Positions 42,562-52,423 of a DNA stretch of 64,000 nt are shown here, piece by piece. The notes beneath the pieces are model-generated. The model was given only the letters and a program-made list of their open reading frames with translations. It searched no databases and was not told the DNA's origin. The DNA lies in assembly GCF_040567655.1 (NCBI RefSeq), contig NZ_JBEXAC010000003.1, positions 124,001 to 188,000 of the forward strand. The letters run 5' to 3'. The stretch's first letter is position 1; every line of letters begins with the position of its first letter. The stretch is from Chitinophaga sp. H8. Lineage in GTDB: Bacteria > Bacteroidota > Bacteroidia > Chitinophagales > Chitinophagaceae. A program made the position numbers and the translations under genes.

Positions 42562-44547
42562 GTGGGAATAAACATTAACAGGGTTTCCCTGGCAGGTTTA
42601 GTAGTAGCGCTGGGTATTATTTACGGCGACATAGGAACTTCTCCGCTTTATGTTTTCAAAGCAATTATGGGGGGAAACCCGGTAAGCGATCTGCTGGTAA
42701 TTGGAGGAATCTCCTGTATTATATGGACGCTTACCCTTCAAACAACTGTCAAATATGTAATTCTCACCCTGAGGGCCGATAATAAAGGGGAGGGAGGGAT
42801 TTTTTCCTTGTATGCCCTGGTCAGAAGACATGCCAAATGGACGGTTGTCTTTGGCATGATCGGTGGAGCGGCCCTCCTGGCCGATGGGATCATTACCCCG
42901 CCCATCACTGTTACTTCTGCTATTGAAGGGTTACGTACCCTGGAAGTATTCAAAGATCTGGCACAGTGGACGATTGTAAAAATAGTGCTGACGATTATTA
43001 CTGGAATGTTCCTGATGCAGCAGTTCGGTACGGTATCTATAGGCCGTATGTTTGGCCCTATTATGGTGATCTGGTTTACCATGCTGGGAATACTGGGCAT
43101 TTCTCATATTGCAGATGATCTCTCCGTTTTAAAAGCATTCAGCCCACATTATGCCATTGAACTGTTAACAACTTACCCTAAAGGATTTTTAATTCTGGGA
43201 GCCGTATTTCTGTGTACTACGGGGGCAGAGGCCCTTTATTCGGATCTCGGCCACTGCGGACGAGGTAATATCCGTATCTCCTGGATTTTTGTAAAAGCAT
43301 GCCTTATTTTAAATTACCTGGGACAAGGAGCCTGGCTACTTACCCAGCGCGGCCAAATCATTCCTAAAGATCAGAACCCATTTTTTACCATTATGCCGGA
43401 GTGGTTCGTGATTTTTGGTGTACTGATAGCCACGATGGCCTCTATTATTGCCAGTCAGGCGCTTATATCCGGCTCATTTACCCTCATTTCTGAGGCAATG
43501 CGTCTAAATTTATGGCCTAAGCTCAGGATTAACTACCCCACTGAAATGAGGGGACAGCTGTATATTCCGGGGATCAATGCTGTACTGTTTACCGGATGTG
43601 TATCTATAGTACTCATCTTTCAGGAATCAGGGGCTATGGAAGCGGCCTATGGGCTATCTATCACTATTTGTATGCTCATGACCTCCTGTCTCTTTGCCTT
43701 TTATCTGTACACCAGGAGGGTATGGCCCGGCTGGATCTTATTATATCTGGTCGTTTATCTTACAATAGAATTCTCTTTCCTTTTTGCCAACCTGGTTAAA
43801 TTCATGCATGGTGGTTATGTAACGGTAATTGTGGCAGGGGCCTTGTTTATGATCATGATGGTCTGGTTTAAATCGCGTAAGATTAAAAACCGGTATGTGG
43901 AATTTGTACGACTGGAAGACTACCTGCCTATTTTACAGGAACTGAGCAATGATACTTCTATTCCCAAATATGCCACTCACCTGGTATATATGAGCAGTGC
44001 GGATAATCCGAAGGAAATAGAACATAAAATCATTTACTCCATCCTGAATAAGAAACCCAAACGGGCAGATATTTACTGGTTTGTTCATGTGGATGTGGTG
44101 GATGAGCCATATCTGAGCGAATATTCTGTACAAACGATCATCCCCAATGAGGTGATACGGGTGGAATTCCGCTTAGGATTTAAAGTGGAGCAGCGTATTA
44201 ACCTGATGTTCCGTATGGTGGTGGAAGATATGGTGCGCAACAAGGAAGTGAATATTACCAGCCGTTACGAGTCTTTAAGTAAGAATAATGTTGTGGGCGA
44301 TTTTCAGTTTATTGTTATGGAGAAATTCCTTTCCCATGATAATGATCTGCCACTCTATGAAAGAATGGTCATGAAAATGTATTTCTTCCTGAAAAAAATC
44401 AGCCTGTCGGAAGAAAGGGGTTTTGGGCTGGATTCCAGTTATGTAACCATTGAAAAATATCCTTTGGTAGTAGCACCGGTGACCAATCTGCAGCTGAAAC
44501 GTATTATACGTGATCGTGACTGGTCTGATCCCCAGCAATTGATTTAA
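42562..44547 (+). CDS. kup: Potassium uptake protein Kup (KUP/HAK/KT family)
   Basis: A 661-aa inner-membrane proton-coupled potassium importer. N-terminal block LGIIYGDIGTSPLYVFKAI (17-35) is the KUP signature, followed by about 12 helices (to about 435) and a soluble C-terminal domain (about 440-661). Includes GEGGIFSLYALVRRH. The start is a GTG at 42562; no in-frame ATG lies near enough to keep the signature. It is followed by a strong terminator. Confidence 0.95.
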   Translation: MGININRVSLAGLVVALGIIYGDIGTSPLYVFKAIMGGNPVSDLLVIGGISCIIWTLTLQTTVKYVILTLRADNKGEGGIFSLYALVRRHAKWTVVFGMIGGAALLADGIITPPITVTSAIEGLRTLEVFKDLAQWTIVKIVLTIITGMFLMQQFGTVSIGRMFGPIMVIWFTMLGILGISHIADDLSVLKAFSPHYAIELLTTYPKGFLILGAVFLCTTGAEALYSDLGHCGRGNIRISWIFVKACLILNYLGQGAWLLTQRGQIIPKDQNPFFTIMPEWFVIFGVLIATMASIIASQALISGSFTLISEAMRLNLWPKLRINYPTEMRGQLYIPGINAVLFTGCVSIVLIFQESGAMEAAYGLSITICMLMTSCLFAFYLYTRRVWPGWILLYLVVYLTIEFSFLFANLVKFMHGGYVTVIVAGALFMIMMVWFKSRKIKNRYVEFVRLEDYLPILQELSNDTSIPKYATHLVYMSSADNPKEIEHKIIYSILNKKPKRADIYWFVHVDVVDEPYLSEYSVQTIIPNEVIRVEFRLGFKVEQRINLMFRMVVEDMVRNKEVNITSRYESLSKNNVVGDFQFIVMEKFLSHDNDLPLYERMVMKMYFFLKKISLSEERGFGLDSSYVTIEKYPLVVAPVTNLQLKRIIRDRDWSDPQQLI

Positions 44548-44568
44548 ACTTATCTTATAGCATTATAA

Positions 44569-44606
44569 GGCGGTTTGGGAGTATATCCTGAACCGCTTTT
44601 CTTTTT
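44569..44606 (+). terminator. Rho-independent terminator of kup
   Basis: GCGGTTTGGGA (44570-44580) pairs with TCCTGAACCGC (44586-44596), with G-U pairs, 5-nt loop, then a T-rich run. Confidence 0.82.
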
Positions 44607-44690
44607 AAATAGTAATAATACATTATCATTCATCAATTAAGCATTATTATAAATCAGAAACATGCCTATTTTTACTACTTAATCTTTTTT

Positions 44691-46457
44691 ATGGTGAGGA
44701 AATTTTTTTGGGTCCTGGTTTTGATGGCCCTGCAACAGTATGTTATAGCCCAATCGGGCCCTTTCTCGAAGGATTTTAAAGAATTGCCGGATCCTAAACC
44801 GGTAAATACTGCGTCCTGGCAGGCTGTTTCCGGTAATCAGGTACATTTTAGCTTTGCAGATGTATCTGTAAGATATGAGAAAAGAAATGCCCCTGATGCA
44901 GCCACTTTACCTAAACAATGGACGGCTAAAGCCTGGAAAGGGGAGAAAGTACATACGCAGTTGTTGATCTGGACTGCGCAGCCATTACAGGAAGTAAGCA
45001 TGGAAGTACTGCCATTGCAGGATGACAAAGGGAATAAGATAAAGACCAGCCAGATCAGCACAGGTTTTTTACGCTATGTGATGACAGATGGCTTGAACAA
45101 AGAAGGTGGCGGTTGCGGACACCGTGCACCTGGTGAGTATGATTCTTCTCTGGTAGCAGATGCGATTGATATTATTAACAAGCGTGATATTCCTGCCAAC
45201 ACAACGCAACCGGTATGGTTGAGCGTGGATGTGCCGGCTAATACTCCGGCAGGTATCTATAATGGGTATGTAAAGGTAAAAATTGGGCGTAATAGTACTC
45301 CTGCCATGTTGCCATATCAGGTACAGGTGCTGGAACATACCTTGCCCGCTCCTAAAGATTGGAAATATCATCTTGATCTGTGGCAGAGCCCTTATGCTAT
45401 ATCACGTATGTATGGTGTAAAAGACTGGAGTAAAGCGCATTTTGCGGCGATGAAGCCCTATATGCAGGAGCTGGCCAAAGTGGGCCAGAAAGTCATCACA
45501 GCTACGATTATTCATGATCCCTGGAATAGCCAGACAGAGGATATATATGGTACCATGGTAAAGTGGACCAAGAAGAGAGATGGCAGCTGGGCATATGATT
45601 ATACTGTGTTTGATAAATGGGTGCAGTTTATGATGGACCTGGGGATCCGTAACGAGATCAGCTGTTATAGTATGATCCCCTGGAACCTGAAATTCTATTA
45701 TTATGATGAGGCTGCCGGTAAAGATACTTTCATTATAGCCAAGCCCGGTACAGCGGAATACACCGCTCATTGGAAACCTATGCTGACAGATTTTGCGAAA
45801 CATCTTAAAGCAAAGGGATGGTTTGGCATTACTGCAATTGCCATGGATGAAAGGCCAATGAAGGATATGCAGCAGGCACTGGCTATTATCAAGGCGGTAG
45901 ATAAGAATTTTAAAGTATCTATGGCAGGTAATTATCATCCGGAGATAGAAGCAGATATACATGACTATTGCATTGCAGCGGGCCTGGATTTTGATAAAGA
46001 TGTGAGGGCATACCGTAAGCAGCATAATATGCCCAGTACTTTTTATACCTGTTGTACCGAGGGTTTTCCGAATACCTTTACTTTTTCTCCTCCGGCAGAA
46101 GCTACCTGGCTGGGTTGGCATGCAGCAGCTAAAGGATATGATGGTTATTTACGCTGGGCATATAACTGTTGGGTAAAGGATCCTTTGCAGGATTCCCGCT
46201 TCCGTACATGGGCAGCAGGAGATACCTATCTGGTATACCCAGGATGGAGATCATCTATCCGTTTTGAAAGATTACGTGAAGGCATACAGGATTTTGAGAA
46301 GATAAGAATACTACGTGAAAAATTCACGCAGGCGCATAATACAGCGAAACTGGAAGCGTTGGATAAAATGTTGACAGGGTTTGAGATCAGTGCCTTAAAA
46401 AGCACGTCAGCAGCAGATATGCTGAAAACCGCCAAAGCGCAGTTGAACGAGTTCTAA
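44691..46457 (+). CDS. GH123-like glycoside hydrolase with DUF4091 domain
   Basis: A 588-aa secreted protein: signal peptide (1-20), N-terminal beta domain (about 45-215), a TIM-barrel-like middle (about 225-480) and a C-terminal DUF4091 region (about 480-540, YDGYLRWAYNCW and YPGWRSSIRFERLREG). The adjacent acid pair Asp386-Glu387 (AIAMDERPM) is placed like the catalytic Asp-Glu of GH123 N-acetyl-beta-galactosaminidases, which use substrate assistance by the N-acetyl group. Activity on beta-GalNAc glycans is inferred. No SusC/SusD pair or other glycosidase is nearby. Confidence 0.82.
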   Translation: MVRKFFWVLVLMALQQYVIAQSGPFSKDFKELPDPKPVNTASWQAVSGNQVHFSFADVSVRYEKRNAPDAATLPKQWTAKAWKGEKVHTQLLIWTAQPLQEVSMEVLPLQDDKGNKIKTSQISTGFLRYVMTDGLNKEGGGCGHRAPGEYDSSLVADAIDIINKRDIPANTTQPVWLSVDVPANTPAGIYNGYVKVKIGRNSTPAMLPYQVQVLEHTLPAPKDWKYHLDLWQSPYAISRMYGVKDWSKAHFAAMKPYMQELAKVGQKVITATIIHDPWNSQTEDIYGTMVKWTKKRDGSWAYDYTVFDKWVQFMMDLGIRNEISCYSMIPWNLKFYYYDEAAGKDTFIIAKPGTAEYTAHWKPMLTDFAKHLKAKGWFGITAIAMDERPMKDMQQALAIIKAVDKNFKVSMAGNYHPEIEADIHDYCIAAGLDFDKDVRAYRKQHNMPSTFYTCCTEGFPNTFTFSPPAEATWLGWHAAAKGYDGYLRWAYNCWVKDPLQDSRFRTWAAGDTYLVYPGWRSSIRFERLREGIQDFEKIRILREKFTQAHNTAKLEALDKMLTGFEISALKSTSAADMLKTAKAQLNEF

Positions 46458-46481
46458 GAAGATATTTCAACTTACAAGATG

Positions 46482-46516
46482 AAAAAATCCTCCGGGGAAC
46501 CGGAGGATTTTTTTTT
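46482..46516. terminator. Bidirectional terminator between the glycosidase gene and ftsZ
   Basis: A6 then TCCTCCGG (46488-46495), loop GGAA, then CCGGAGGA (46500-46507) and a T9 run. It serves the plus-strand gene and, by its A run, also ftsZ on the minus strand. Confidence 0.9.
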
Positions 46517-46566
46517 AACACAACTAAAAAACAATCAAATTGTCTGAATAGAATTCTCTCTGTTCG

Positions 46567-48336
46567 TCAATCGGGCTTTTTCCCATCTAAAAAGGTATTG
46601 ATGGTATTGATCTCGGTCTGGCTGTTTTGAGCCGGATCATTACTCACCGTATAATTGGAATAGAAATGTTCTGCAGAGCCGGCACCATTATCCAGGTTCA
46701 CATTTCTGCGCAGGTAAGCAGGTACATTTTCTATTTCGGCATTACTATCCATTGTTTTTACGTTAAAGCTGATACTGCGTAATTTAGCAATACGTTCTGC
46801 CTGTTTACGTTTCTGCTCCTCTGTATCTTCTACAAAGATCGGGTGATGTGGCTCTATTTCCGGAGGAGTAGTATACTCATCTTCTTTAAATACCATTTTC
46901 ATTTCCGGCTTATCAGTTGCTGGCGGCGTATTTCCCGGCTCTACGTAGATCTGTGCAGGGCTGTTTAAATAAGCACCCGCATTGCTGTTAGGCAAAGGTT
47001 GAATAACATTTATGTTATTGCCCGCCTGCGGAAGCTGTGTAGCAGGAGCAGGGTTGCTAACCGGAGCCTGCGCTTGTACGGATGGCTGAGGTGTTGGTAC
47101 TGGTTCTATATTCAGCACATAACTCTGCCTTTCCGGTGTGGGCTGTGGTGCCGGTGGTGTAAAGGAATTATTTGTTTCAGGATATACAACCATAGGTTCT
47201 ACGAGCCTTGGAGCCATCAGGTCTACGGGTTCCTGAAACAAGGTCCCCTGGTTATTGCTCGTCATTTTCTTTTCATCCCCATCACGTCCCAGCGTCATTA
47301 CAATTTTAGGTTCTTCCTTTTGTGCAATAGCAGCAGTTTGCTCAGGAGTTACTTTCATTTGCTGAATAGGTTTTTGTTCAAAACCTGTAGCAATGATGGT
47401 TACTCCCAGCTTTCGATCTAATGTATGATCATATCCCACACCCAGGATCACATCACAATCCTCACCTGCCTGGCTTTGTACATAAGCCTGGATAGTATCC
47501 ATTTCATCAAGGGTATGTTCAAATTCACCTTCAGAAGAAGAGATATTGATAAGAATCCATTTTGCACCATGGATATCATTGTCATTGAGCAGTGGGGAAG
47601 TCAGTGCATCCTCGATGGCTCTTTGAGCCCTGCCTTCACCCTCTGCAACGGCAGCTCCCAGGATAGCTACTCCACCATTACGCATTACAGTGCATACATC
47701 GGCAAAATCGACGTTGATCTGACCGGTAGAGTTGATTACATCCGTAATACATTTGGCCGCAGTAGCGAGTACGTTATCTGCTTTTTCGAAGGCAGCCTTG
47801 AATTTAAGGTCACCAAATTTCTGACGTAGCTTATCATTGGAGATAATGAGGAGGGTATCCACATAATCTTTCAAACGGCTCACCCCTTCATCTGCCTGTG
47901 CCATTCGTTTTTTACCTTCATAAGAGAAGGGAGTGGTAACAATACCTACAGTAAGAATACCCAGTTCTTTACAGATACGTGCCACGATAGGAGCGCCACC
48001 GGTACCGGTACCGCCGCCCATACCAGCGGTGATGAAAGCCATTTTGGTATTCACCTCCAGTATCTTTTTGATTTCTTCAAAGGATTCCTCCGTAGCCTGT
48101 TTCCCTATTTCAGGATTGGCACCAGCACCTAGCCCTTGTGTTAAATGTGGCCCTAACTGTATTTTGTTGGGAACAGGGCTATTAGCAATAGACTGCGCAT
48201 CTGTATTGCAAATGATAAAATTCACACCTTCAATGCGCTGGCTATACATATGATTCACCGCATTGCTTCCGCCGCCACCAATGCCTATCACCTTGATGAT
48301 GGAGGACTTCTCCTTAGGAAGATCAAAATGTATCAT
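46567..48336 (-). CDS. ftsZ: Cell division protein FtsZ
   Basis: A 589-aa tubulin-like GTPase that builds the division ring. The G-loop GIGGGGSNAVNHM lies at 18-30, and the tubulin signature GMGGGTGTG at 105-113. The globular domain ends near 330. A long Pro/Gln/Asn-rich linker follows. The conserved C-terminal peptide (NVPAYLRRNVNL, about 537-548) is not at the end: 41 residues follow it. Last gene of the dcw cluster; 165 nt after ftsA, so it may have its own promoter. Confidence 0.95.
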   Translation of the reverse strand: MIHFDLPKEKSSIIKVIGIGGGGSNAVNHMYSQRIEGVNFIICNTDAQSIANSPVPNKIQLGPHLTQGLGAGANPEIGKQATEESFEEIKKILEVNTKMAFITAGMGGGTGTGGAPIVARICKELGILTVGIVTTPFSYEGKKRMAQADEGVSRLKDYVDTLLIISNDKLRQKFGDLKFKAAFEKADNVLATAAKCITDVINSTGQINVDFADVCTVMRNGGVAILGAAVAEGEGRAQRAIEDALTSPLLNDNDIHGAKWILINISSSEGEFEHTLDEMDTIQAYVQSQAGEDCDVILGVGYDHTLDRKLGVTIIATGFEQKPIQQMKVTPEQTAAIAQKEEPKIVMTLGRDGDEKKMTSNNQGTLFQEPVDLMAPRLVEPMVVYPETNNSFTPPAPQPTPERQSYVLNIEPVPTPQPSVQAQAPVSNPAPATQLPQAGNNINVIQPLPNSNAGAYLNSPAQIYVEPGNTPPATDKPEMKMVFKEDEYTTPPEIEPHHPIFVEDTEEQKRKQAERIAKLRSISFNVKTMDSNAEIENVPAYLRRNVNLDNGAGSAEHFYSNYTVSNDPAQNSQTEINTINTFLDGKKPD

Positions 48337-48501
48337 GACTCTTTCTCTTTTATGGGTTAGTTTGAATAATTAAAACGAACAAATAGTAAATCAAGAATTA
48401 AGCTTGTAAATATTTTATTATCCTGTTCCATTCTAATTATCCTGGTATTAATTCTCAATTTTTTGATTTATAAATGGCTGCAACAATTACGCCATTTAGT
48501 A

Positions 48502-49905
48502 TTATAGCTTAGCGTCCTCTTCTTCAGTAAACATGTCTATAATCTTGGTTTTCATCTTGTCCAGAAAATTCTTTAAAGATGCACTCCGCTCTTTTGCTTT
48601 CCTGTCCTGTATTTCCTCGCTTGAAGGAGCTTCTTCGTCTGTCCATTCTTCTGGTGTTGCCAATGCCTGGGCAGCCTGCTCTTTTGCAAAATAGCTGGTG
48701 TTAATTTTAACATAATTTTCTTCCAGTGCACGACGATCATTTTCATAATCGTTATAACCTTTCAGAATCAACCCTACGCAGGTAGCATACATTGGTTTAG
48801 TCAGTTCATCGATATGCCCGCTGGCGAGATGCTCATTGGGATAGCCTATACGTGCATTGACGCCGGTAGTATATTCGGTGAGCTGTATCAGATGTTTTAA
48901 TTGAGAACCACCACCAGTAAGGATAATGCCACCATTCAGCATTTTATTATCCATACCGATCTGCTTGAGATGATATACTACAAAATCGAGTATTTCGCTC
49001 ATACGTGCCTGGATGATATGCGCCAGATTTTTCACAGATATTTCTTTCGGGCTTTGGCCACGTAATCCGGGAATAGTGATGTACGCATTATTTTTAGCTT
49101 CATCCGCCAGTGCATAACCAAACTGTACTTTCATCTGTTCTGCCTGTGTTTTTAAAACACCCAGACCATTTTTGATATCGTTGGTAATGTTCTCACCACC
49201 ATATGGAATCACTGCTGTATGTTTCAGAATACCTTCGTAAAACACTGCCAGGTCTGTAGTACCACCACCAATATCCACGATGGCTACACCAGCTTCAAAG
49301 TCCATGTCGCACATTACTGCGGCAGCAGAAGCAAGTGGCTGTAATACCAGGTCATGGATTTTAAGACCGGACTTTTCTACGCTGCGGTTGATATTCCGGA
49401 TCGCATTTTTGTCTCCAGTAATGATGTGGAAATTGGCACCTACTTTCACCCCGGACATCCCGATGGGATAGGTGATGTTTTGCAGGCTATCCACAATATA
49501 TTGTTGCGGTATTACGTCAATGATCTGATCACTGGCGGGAATTACAGTTTTGTACTGGTCATTGATCAGTTGGTCGATATCAATCTGGGATATCTCTGCG
49601 TCGGTATCATTTCTCACAATATCCCCCCGGGTTTGTAAACTCTTTATATGATGGCCGGCTATGCCAACATATACTTCGTTTATCTCCAGATTGGGATTCG
49701 ATGCATAACAGTTTTCCAACGCCTGCCTGATGGCTTTTATTGTTTGGTCGATATTCAGTACCATTCCGTGCTGAACACCAAACGACGTGGCTTTACCGAA
49801 TCCCAGGATTTCCAGTTTCCCGTATTCATTCTTCCTTCCTGCAATGGCAGCAATCTTCGTAGTGCCTATGTCGAGACCTACAATGATGGGAGCTTCCTGA
49901 TTCAT
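48502..49905 (-). CDS. ftsA: Cell division protein FtsA
   Basis: A 467-aa actin-fold ATPase that tethers FtsZ to the membrane. It has the phosphate-1 motif GLDIGTTKIAAIAG near the N-terminus and DIGGGTTDLAVF (phosphate-2). The C-terminal end has an amphipathic helix (KNFLDKMKTKIIDMF), the likely membrane-targeting sequence. The start overlaps the ftsQ stop by 4 nt (ATGA), so the two are translationally coupled. Confidence 0.96.
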   Translation of the reverse strand: MNQEAPIIVGLDIGTTKIAAIAGRKNEYGKLEILGFGKATSFGVQHGMVLNIDQTIKAIRQALENCYASNPNLEINEVYVGIAGHHIKSLQTRGDIVRNDTDAEISQIDIDQLINDQYKTVIPASDQIIDVIPQQYIVDSLQNITYPIGMSGVKVGANFHIITGDKNAIRNINRSVEKSGLKIHDLVLQPLASAAAVMCDMDFEAGVAIVDIGGGTTDLAVFYEGILKHTAVIPYGGENITNDIKNGLGVLKTQAEQMKVQFGYALADEAKNNAYITIPGLRGQSPKEISVKNLAHIIQARMSEILDFVVYHLKQIGMDNKMLNGGIILTGGGSQLKHLIQLTEYTTGVNARIGYPNEHLASGHIDELTKPMYATCVGLILKGYNDYENDRRALEENYVKINTSYFAKEQAAQALATPEEWTDEEAPSSEEIQDRKAKERSASLKNFLDKMKTKIIDMFTEEEDAKL

Positions 49906-50954
49906 GGCGTTTTATTGTTTTTTGTTGTGTTTACAGATTTTTTTTCTGGCTTATACACTGCTTTAGGTTGTCTTTGCGGTTGGACCGGTTCTTTCTTAGC
50001 CGCTTTCGCTTTGGCTGGTGCCGGTTTTGCTGCATGTTTGGCCGGAGGATGTTCCGGTTCTTTTACTTCCTTTTTTTCTGGCACAACAGCATCCATTACC
50101 GGAGGTTCATCAGCATCTGTCAGCTTTAAGCTGTCTGGCTGTCTGATATCCGGTTGTATGGGAGCTTTACCATCTTTGCGTGTGCAAACCACTTCATTTT
50201 CGTACGCCACATTGATGCGCGTATAGTTATTCCATCCTACCTTATTTAAACCTTCTTTATAAAAAGCCAGTAGTTTGGTAAATTTCTTTTCTACATCGGT
50301 ACCTTCTCCAAATGTGATGATGTGATCTCCAAGTTTGGGAATAAACTCCATTTTCCGGTCGCCGGTAATCATTATCTGCTCCACCTGTGCCATCCAGAAA
50401 TCATTTGTCAGGATATATCTGCCCATATCTATAATCTGTGCAGATAACAGGCTATCTGATTTTTGCAGTTTACCACCATCTGTTGGGAATCCGGTAAATA
50501 CAGGGACCCTGGCAGCATAGCGGGGTGAAACAGGTATGCGGTCTGCCGTTTCATCCAGATAAAAGCTATTTCCACTAAAGGTAAATACGCGTGCTACCGG
50601 CTCCCTTTGTACTACTTTGATATTTAGCTTTTGCTGATTGTCAAAGAATATTTCAGCATGTTTTACCCATGGATCACGTTCCACGATCTTTTCCAGATTG
50701 GAAATATTGATTTCGCCAATCGGCATCCCCACAGGGTTCACACTCCGGTCTTTTGCTACCAGTGATTTGATATCTTTTTCTTCAATGAAATAGTTATCGT
50801 CACTTCCGGTAATTTTTACAACAATGCCGCTGCACCTGCTGGCATCTTTATCCTGGACAGCTGCTACCAACAGTACTGCAAAGCCTGCCAGTACTGCCAT
50901 CCAGAGGATGGAAGTGCCTATGCGCCTGAGTACTATTTTAGTTTTGTCCTGCAT
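49902..50954 (-). CDS. ftsQ: Cell division protein FtsQ
   Basis: A 350-aa bitopic division protein: short cytoplasmic N-terminus, one helix at about 13-31, a POTRA domain (about 42-112) and a FtsQ domain (to about 265). The last 60 or so residues form an unusual Pro/Lys/Ala-rich basic tail (for example KHAAKPAPAKAKAAKKEP), which would lie in the periplasm. It scaffolds FtsL and FtsW/FtsI recruitment. Placed between murC and ftsA, with a 4-nt overlap into ftsA. Confidence 0.9.
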   Translation of the reverse strand: MQDKTKIVLRRIGTSILWMAVLAGFAVLLVAAVQDKDASRCSGIVVKITGSDDNYFIEEKDIKSLVAKDRSVNPVGMPIGEINISNLEKIVERDPWVKHAEIFFDNQQKLNIKVVQREPVARVFTFSGNSFYLDETADRIPVSPRYAARVPVFTGFPTDGGKLQKSDSLLSAQIIDMGRYILTNDFWMAQVEQIMITGDRKMEFIPKLGDHIITFGEGTDVEKKFTKLLAFYKEGLNKVGWNNYTRINVAYENEVVCTRKDGKAPIQPDIRQPDSLKLTDADEPPVMDAVVPEKKEVKEPEHPPAKHAAKPAPAKAKAAKKEPVQPQRQPKAVYKPEKKSVNTTKNNKTP

Positions 50955-50983
50955 CGGATTTATCTGATTAAATTAAATTGTTA

Positions 50984-52357
50984 CTAACTTGATTTATTAT
51001 CCTTGTCTGTTAATATCGTTTTTATCGGTGCTTTTAACTGATCAATATCACCCGCCCCCGCAGTGATCAGTAGTGCAGCCGGATTGTTTTCTATCCAGCT
51101 CAATGCTGCTTCTTTTGACAAGAGTTGTACTTGTGCTTTTGTTATTTTATCAGCAATGATTTTACTGGTTACGCCTTCTATTGGCAATTCACGTGCCGGG
51201 TATATCGGAAGCAGTATTACTTCATCTGCCAATGATAAACTCTCTGCAAAACCATTTGCAAAATCCCGGGTACGGCTAAAGAGGTGAGGCTGGAATAGCA
51301 CCACACATTTTTTACCTGGAAATAATGCCCGTGCACTACTGATAAGCGCTTTCAGCTCTTCCGGATGATGTGCATAATCATCAATGTATATCTGGTTGTC
51401 TGCTTTTACTACATATTCAAACCTACGTTTGATACCCTTGAAATCAGCTACTGCTTCTTTTATTTTAGCGGAACTGATCCCCAACAGATGTGCTACTGCT
51501 ATTGCCGCCACTGCATTTTCCACATTATGCATACCGCCAATATACAGGCGGACATTGTCGATCAGCCAGTCCTGCTGCACTACATCAAACTCGTAACCAC
51601 CTTTATCCATGCGTATGTTAGTGGCATAAATATCAGCTGCATCATTTTGTAAACTATACAGCAGTTTGTTGGGTGCTTTTAACTCACTGTTTTTATGTAA
51701 TCCGAATCTGGCTATTAAAGTGCCATTGGGCTTGATATTACTGGTATATTGGATGAACGCTTCTTCCAGTGATGCAGCAGTACCATATATATCCAGGTGA
51801 TCAGCATCCATGGCCGTGAGCACGGCAATATCCGGACTCAGTTTTAAAAACGACCGGTCGTACTCATCCGCTTCAATTACTGCCACCTGTTTGTCGCTAC
51901 TCCAGAAATTCTTTTCATAGTTTACACTGATGCCTCCCAGGAATGCATTACATCCGTATCCACTATGGCGGAGAATGTGTGCTATCATAGTGGATATAGT
52001 AGTTTTTCCATGTGTACCTGCCACGGTGATCGCAAACAGGGAACGTGTAATTTCCTGCAGTACATCACTGCGTTTTACCACTTCGTAGCCATTATTCCTG
52101 TACCAGGTAAGTTCTTCGTGATCTGCAGGTATGGCCGGTGTATATACTACCAGGTTTACCTCCTTATCAATGGCACTAATATCGTCTGTATAATGAATTT
52201 GCATACCCTCTGCCTCCAGCTGTTTGGTAAGCGCCGTTGAGGTACGATCATAACCGCTTACCTGCACTCCCTTTTCATTGAAGAAGCGTGCAATAGCGCT
52301 CATCCCGATGCCACCGATGCCTACAAAATAAATCCTATGTATGTTATTCAAATCCAT
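50984..52357 (-). CDS. murC: UDP-N-acetylmuramate--L-alanine ligase
   Basis: A 457-aa cytoplasmic Mur ligase that adds L-Ala to UDP-MurNAc. The N-terminal Rossmann domain starts with GIGGIGMSAIA (13-23); the ATP P-loop is GTHGKTT (114-120); a C-terminal Mur ligase domain follows. It starts 66 nt after murG and ends 29 nt before ftsQ. Confidence 0.96.
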   Translation of the reverse strand: MDLNNIHRIYFVGIGGIGMSAIARFFNEKGVQVSGYDRTSTALTKQLEAEGMQIHYTDDISAIDKEVNLVVYTPAIPADHEELTWYRNNGYEVVKRSDVLQEITRSLFAITVAGTHGKTTISTMIAHILRHSGYGCNAFLGGISVNYEKNFWSSDKQVAVIEADEYDRSFLKLSPDIAVLTAMDADHLDIYGTAASLEEAFIQYTSNIKPNGTLIARFGLHKNSELKAPNKLLYSLQNDAADIYATNIRMDKGGYEFDVVQQDWLIDNVRLYIGGMHNVENAVAAIAVAHLLGISSAKIKEAVADFKGIKRRFEYVVKADNQIYIDDYAHHPEELKALISSARALFPGKKCVVLFQPHLFSRTRDFANGFAESLSLADEVILLPIYPARELPIEGVTSKIIADKITKAQVQLLSKEAALSWIENNPAALLITAGAGDIDQLKAPIKTILTDKDNKSS

Positions 52358-52423
52358 TTATACAATTCCTGATAATCTGTTATTTAATACAACTACTGTT
52401 TACGCTTTCTACTAATGTCACCA

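Noticed and set aside
45402..46121. 239-codon minus-strand frame opposite the glycosidase gene
   Set aside because: Antisense to a well-supported coding sequence, without any family feature.
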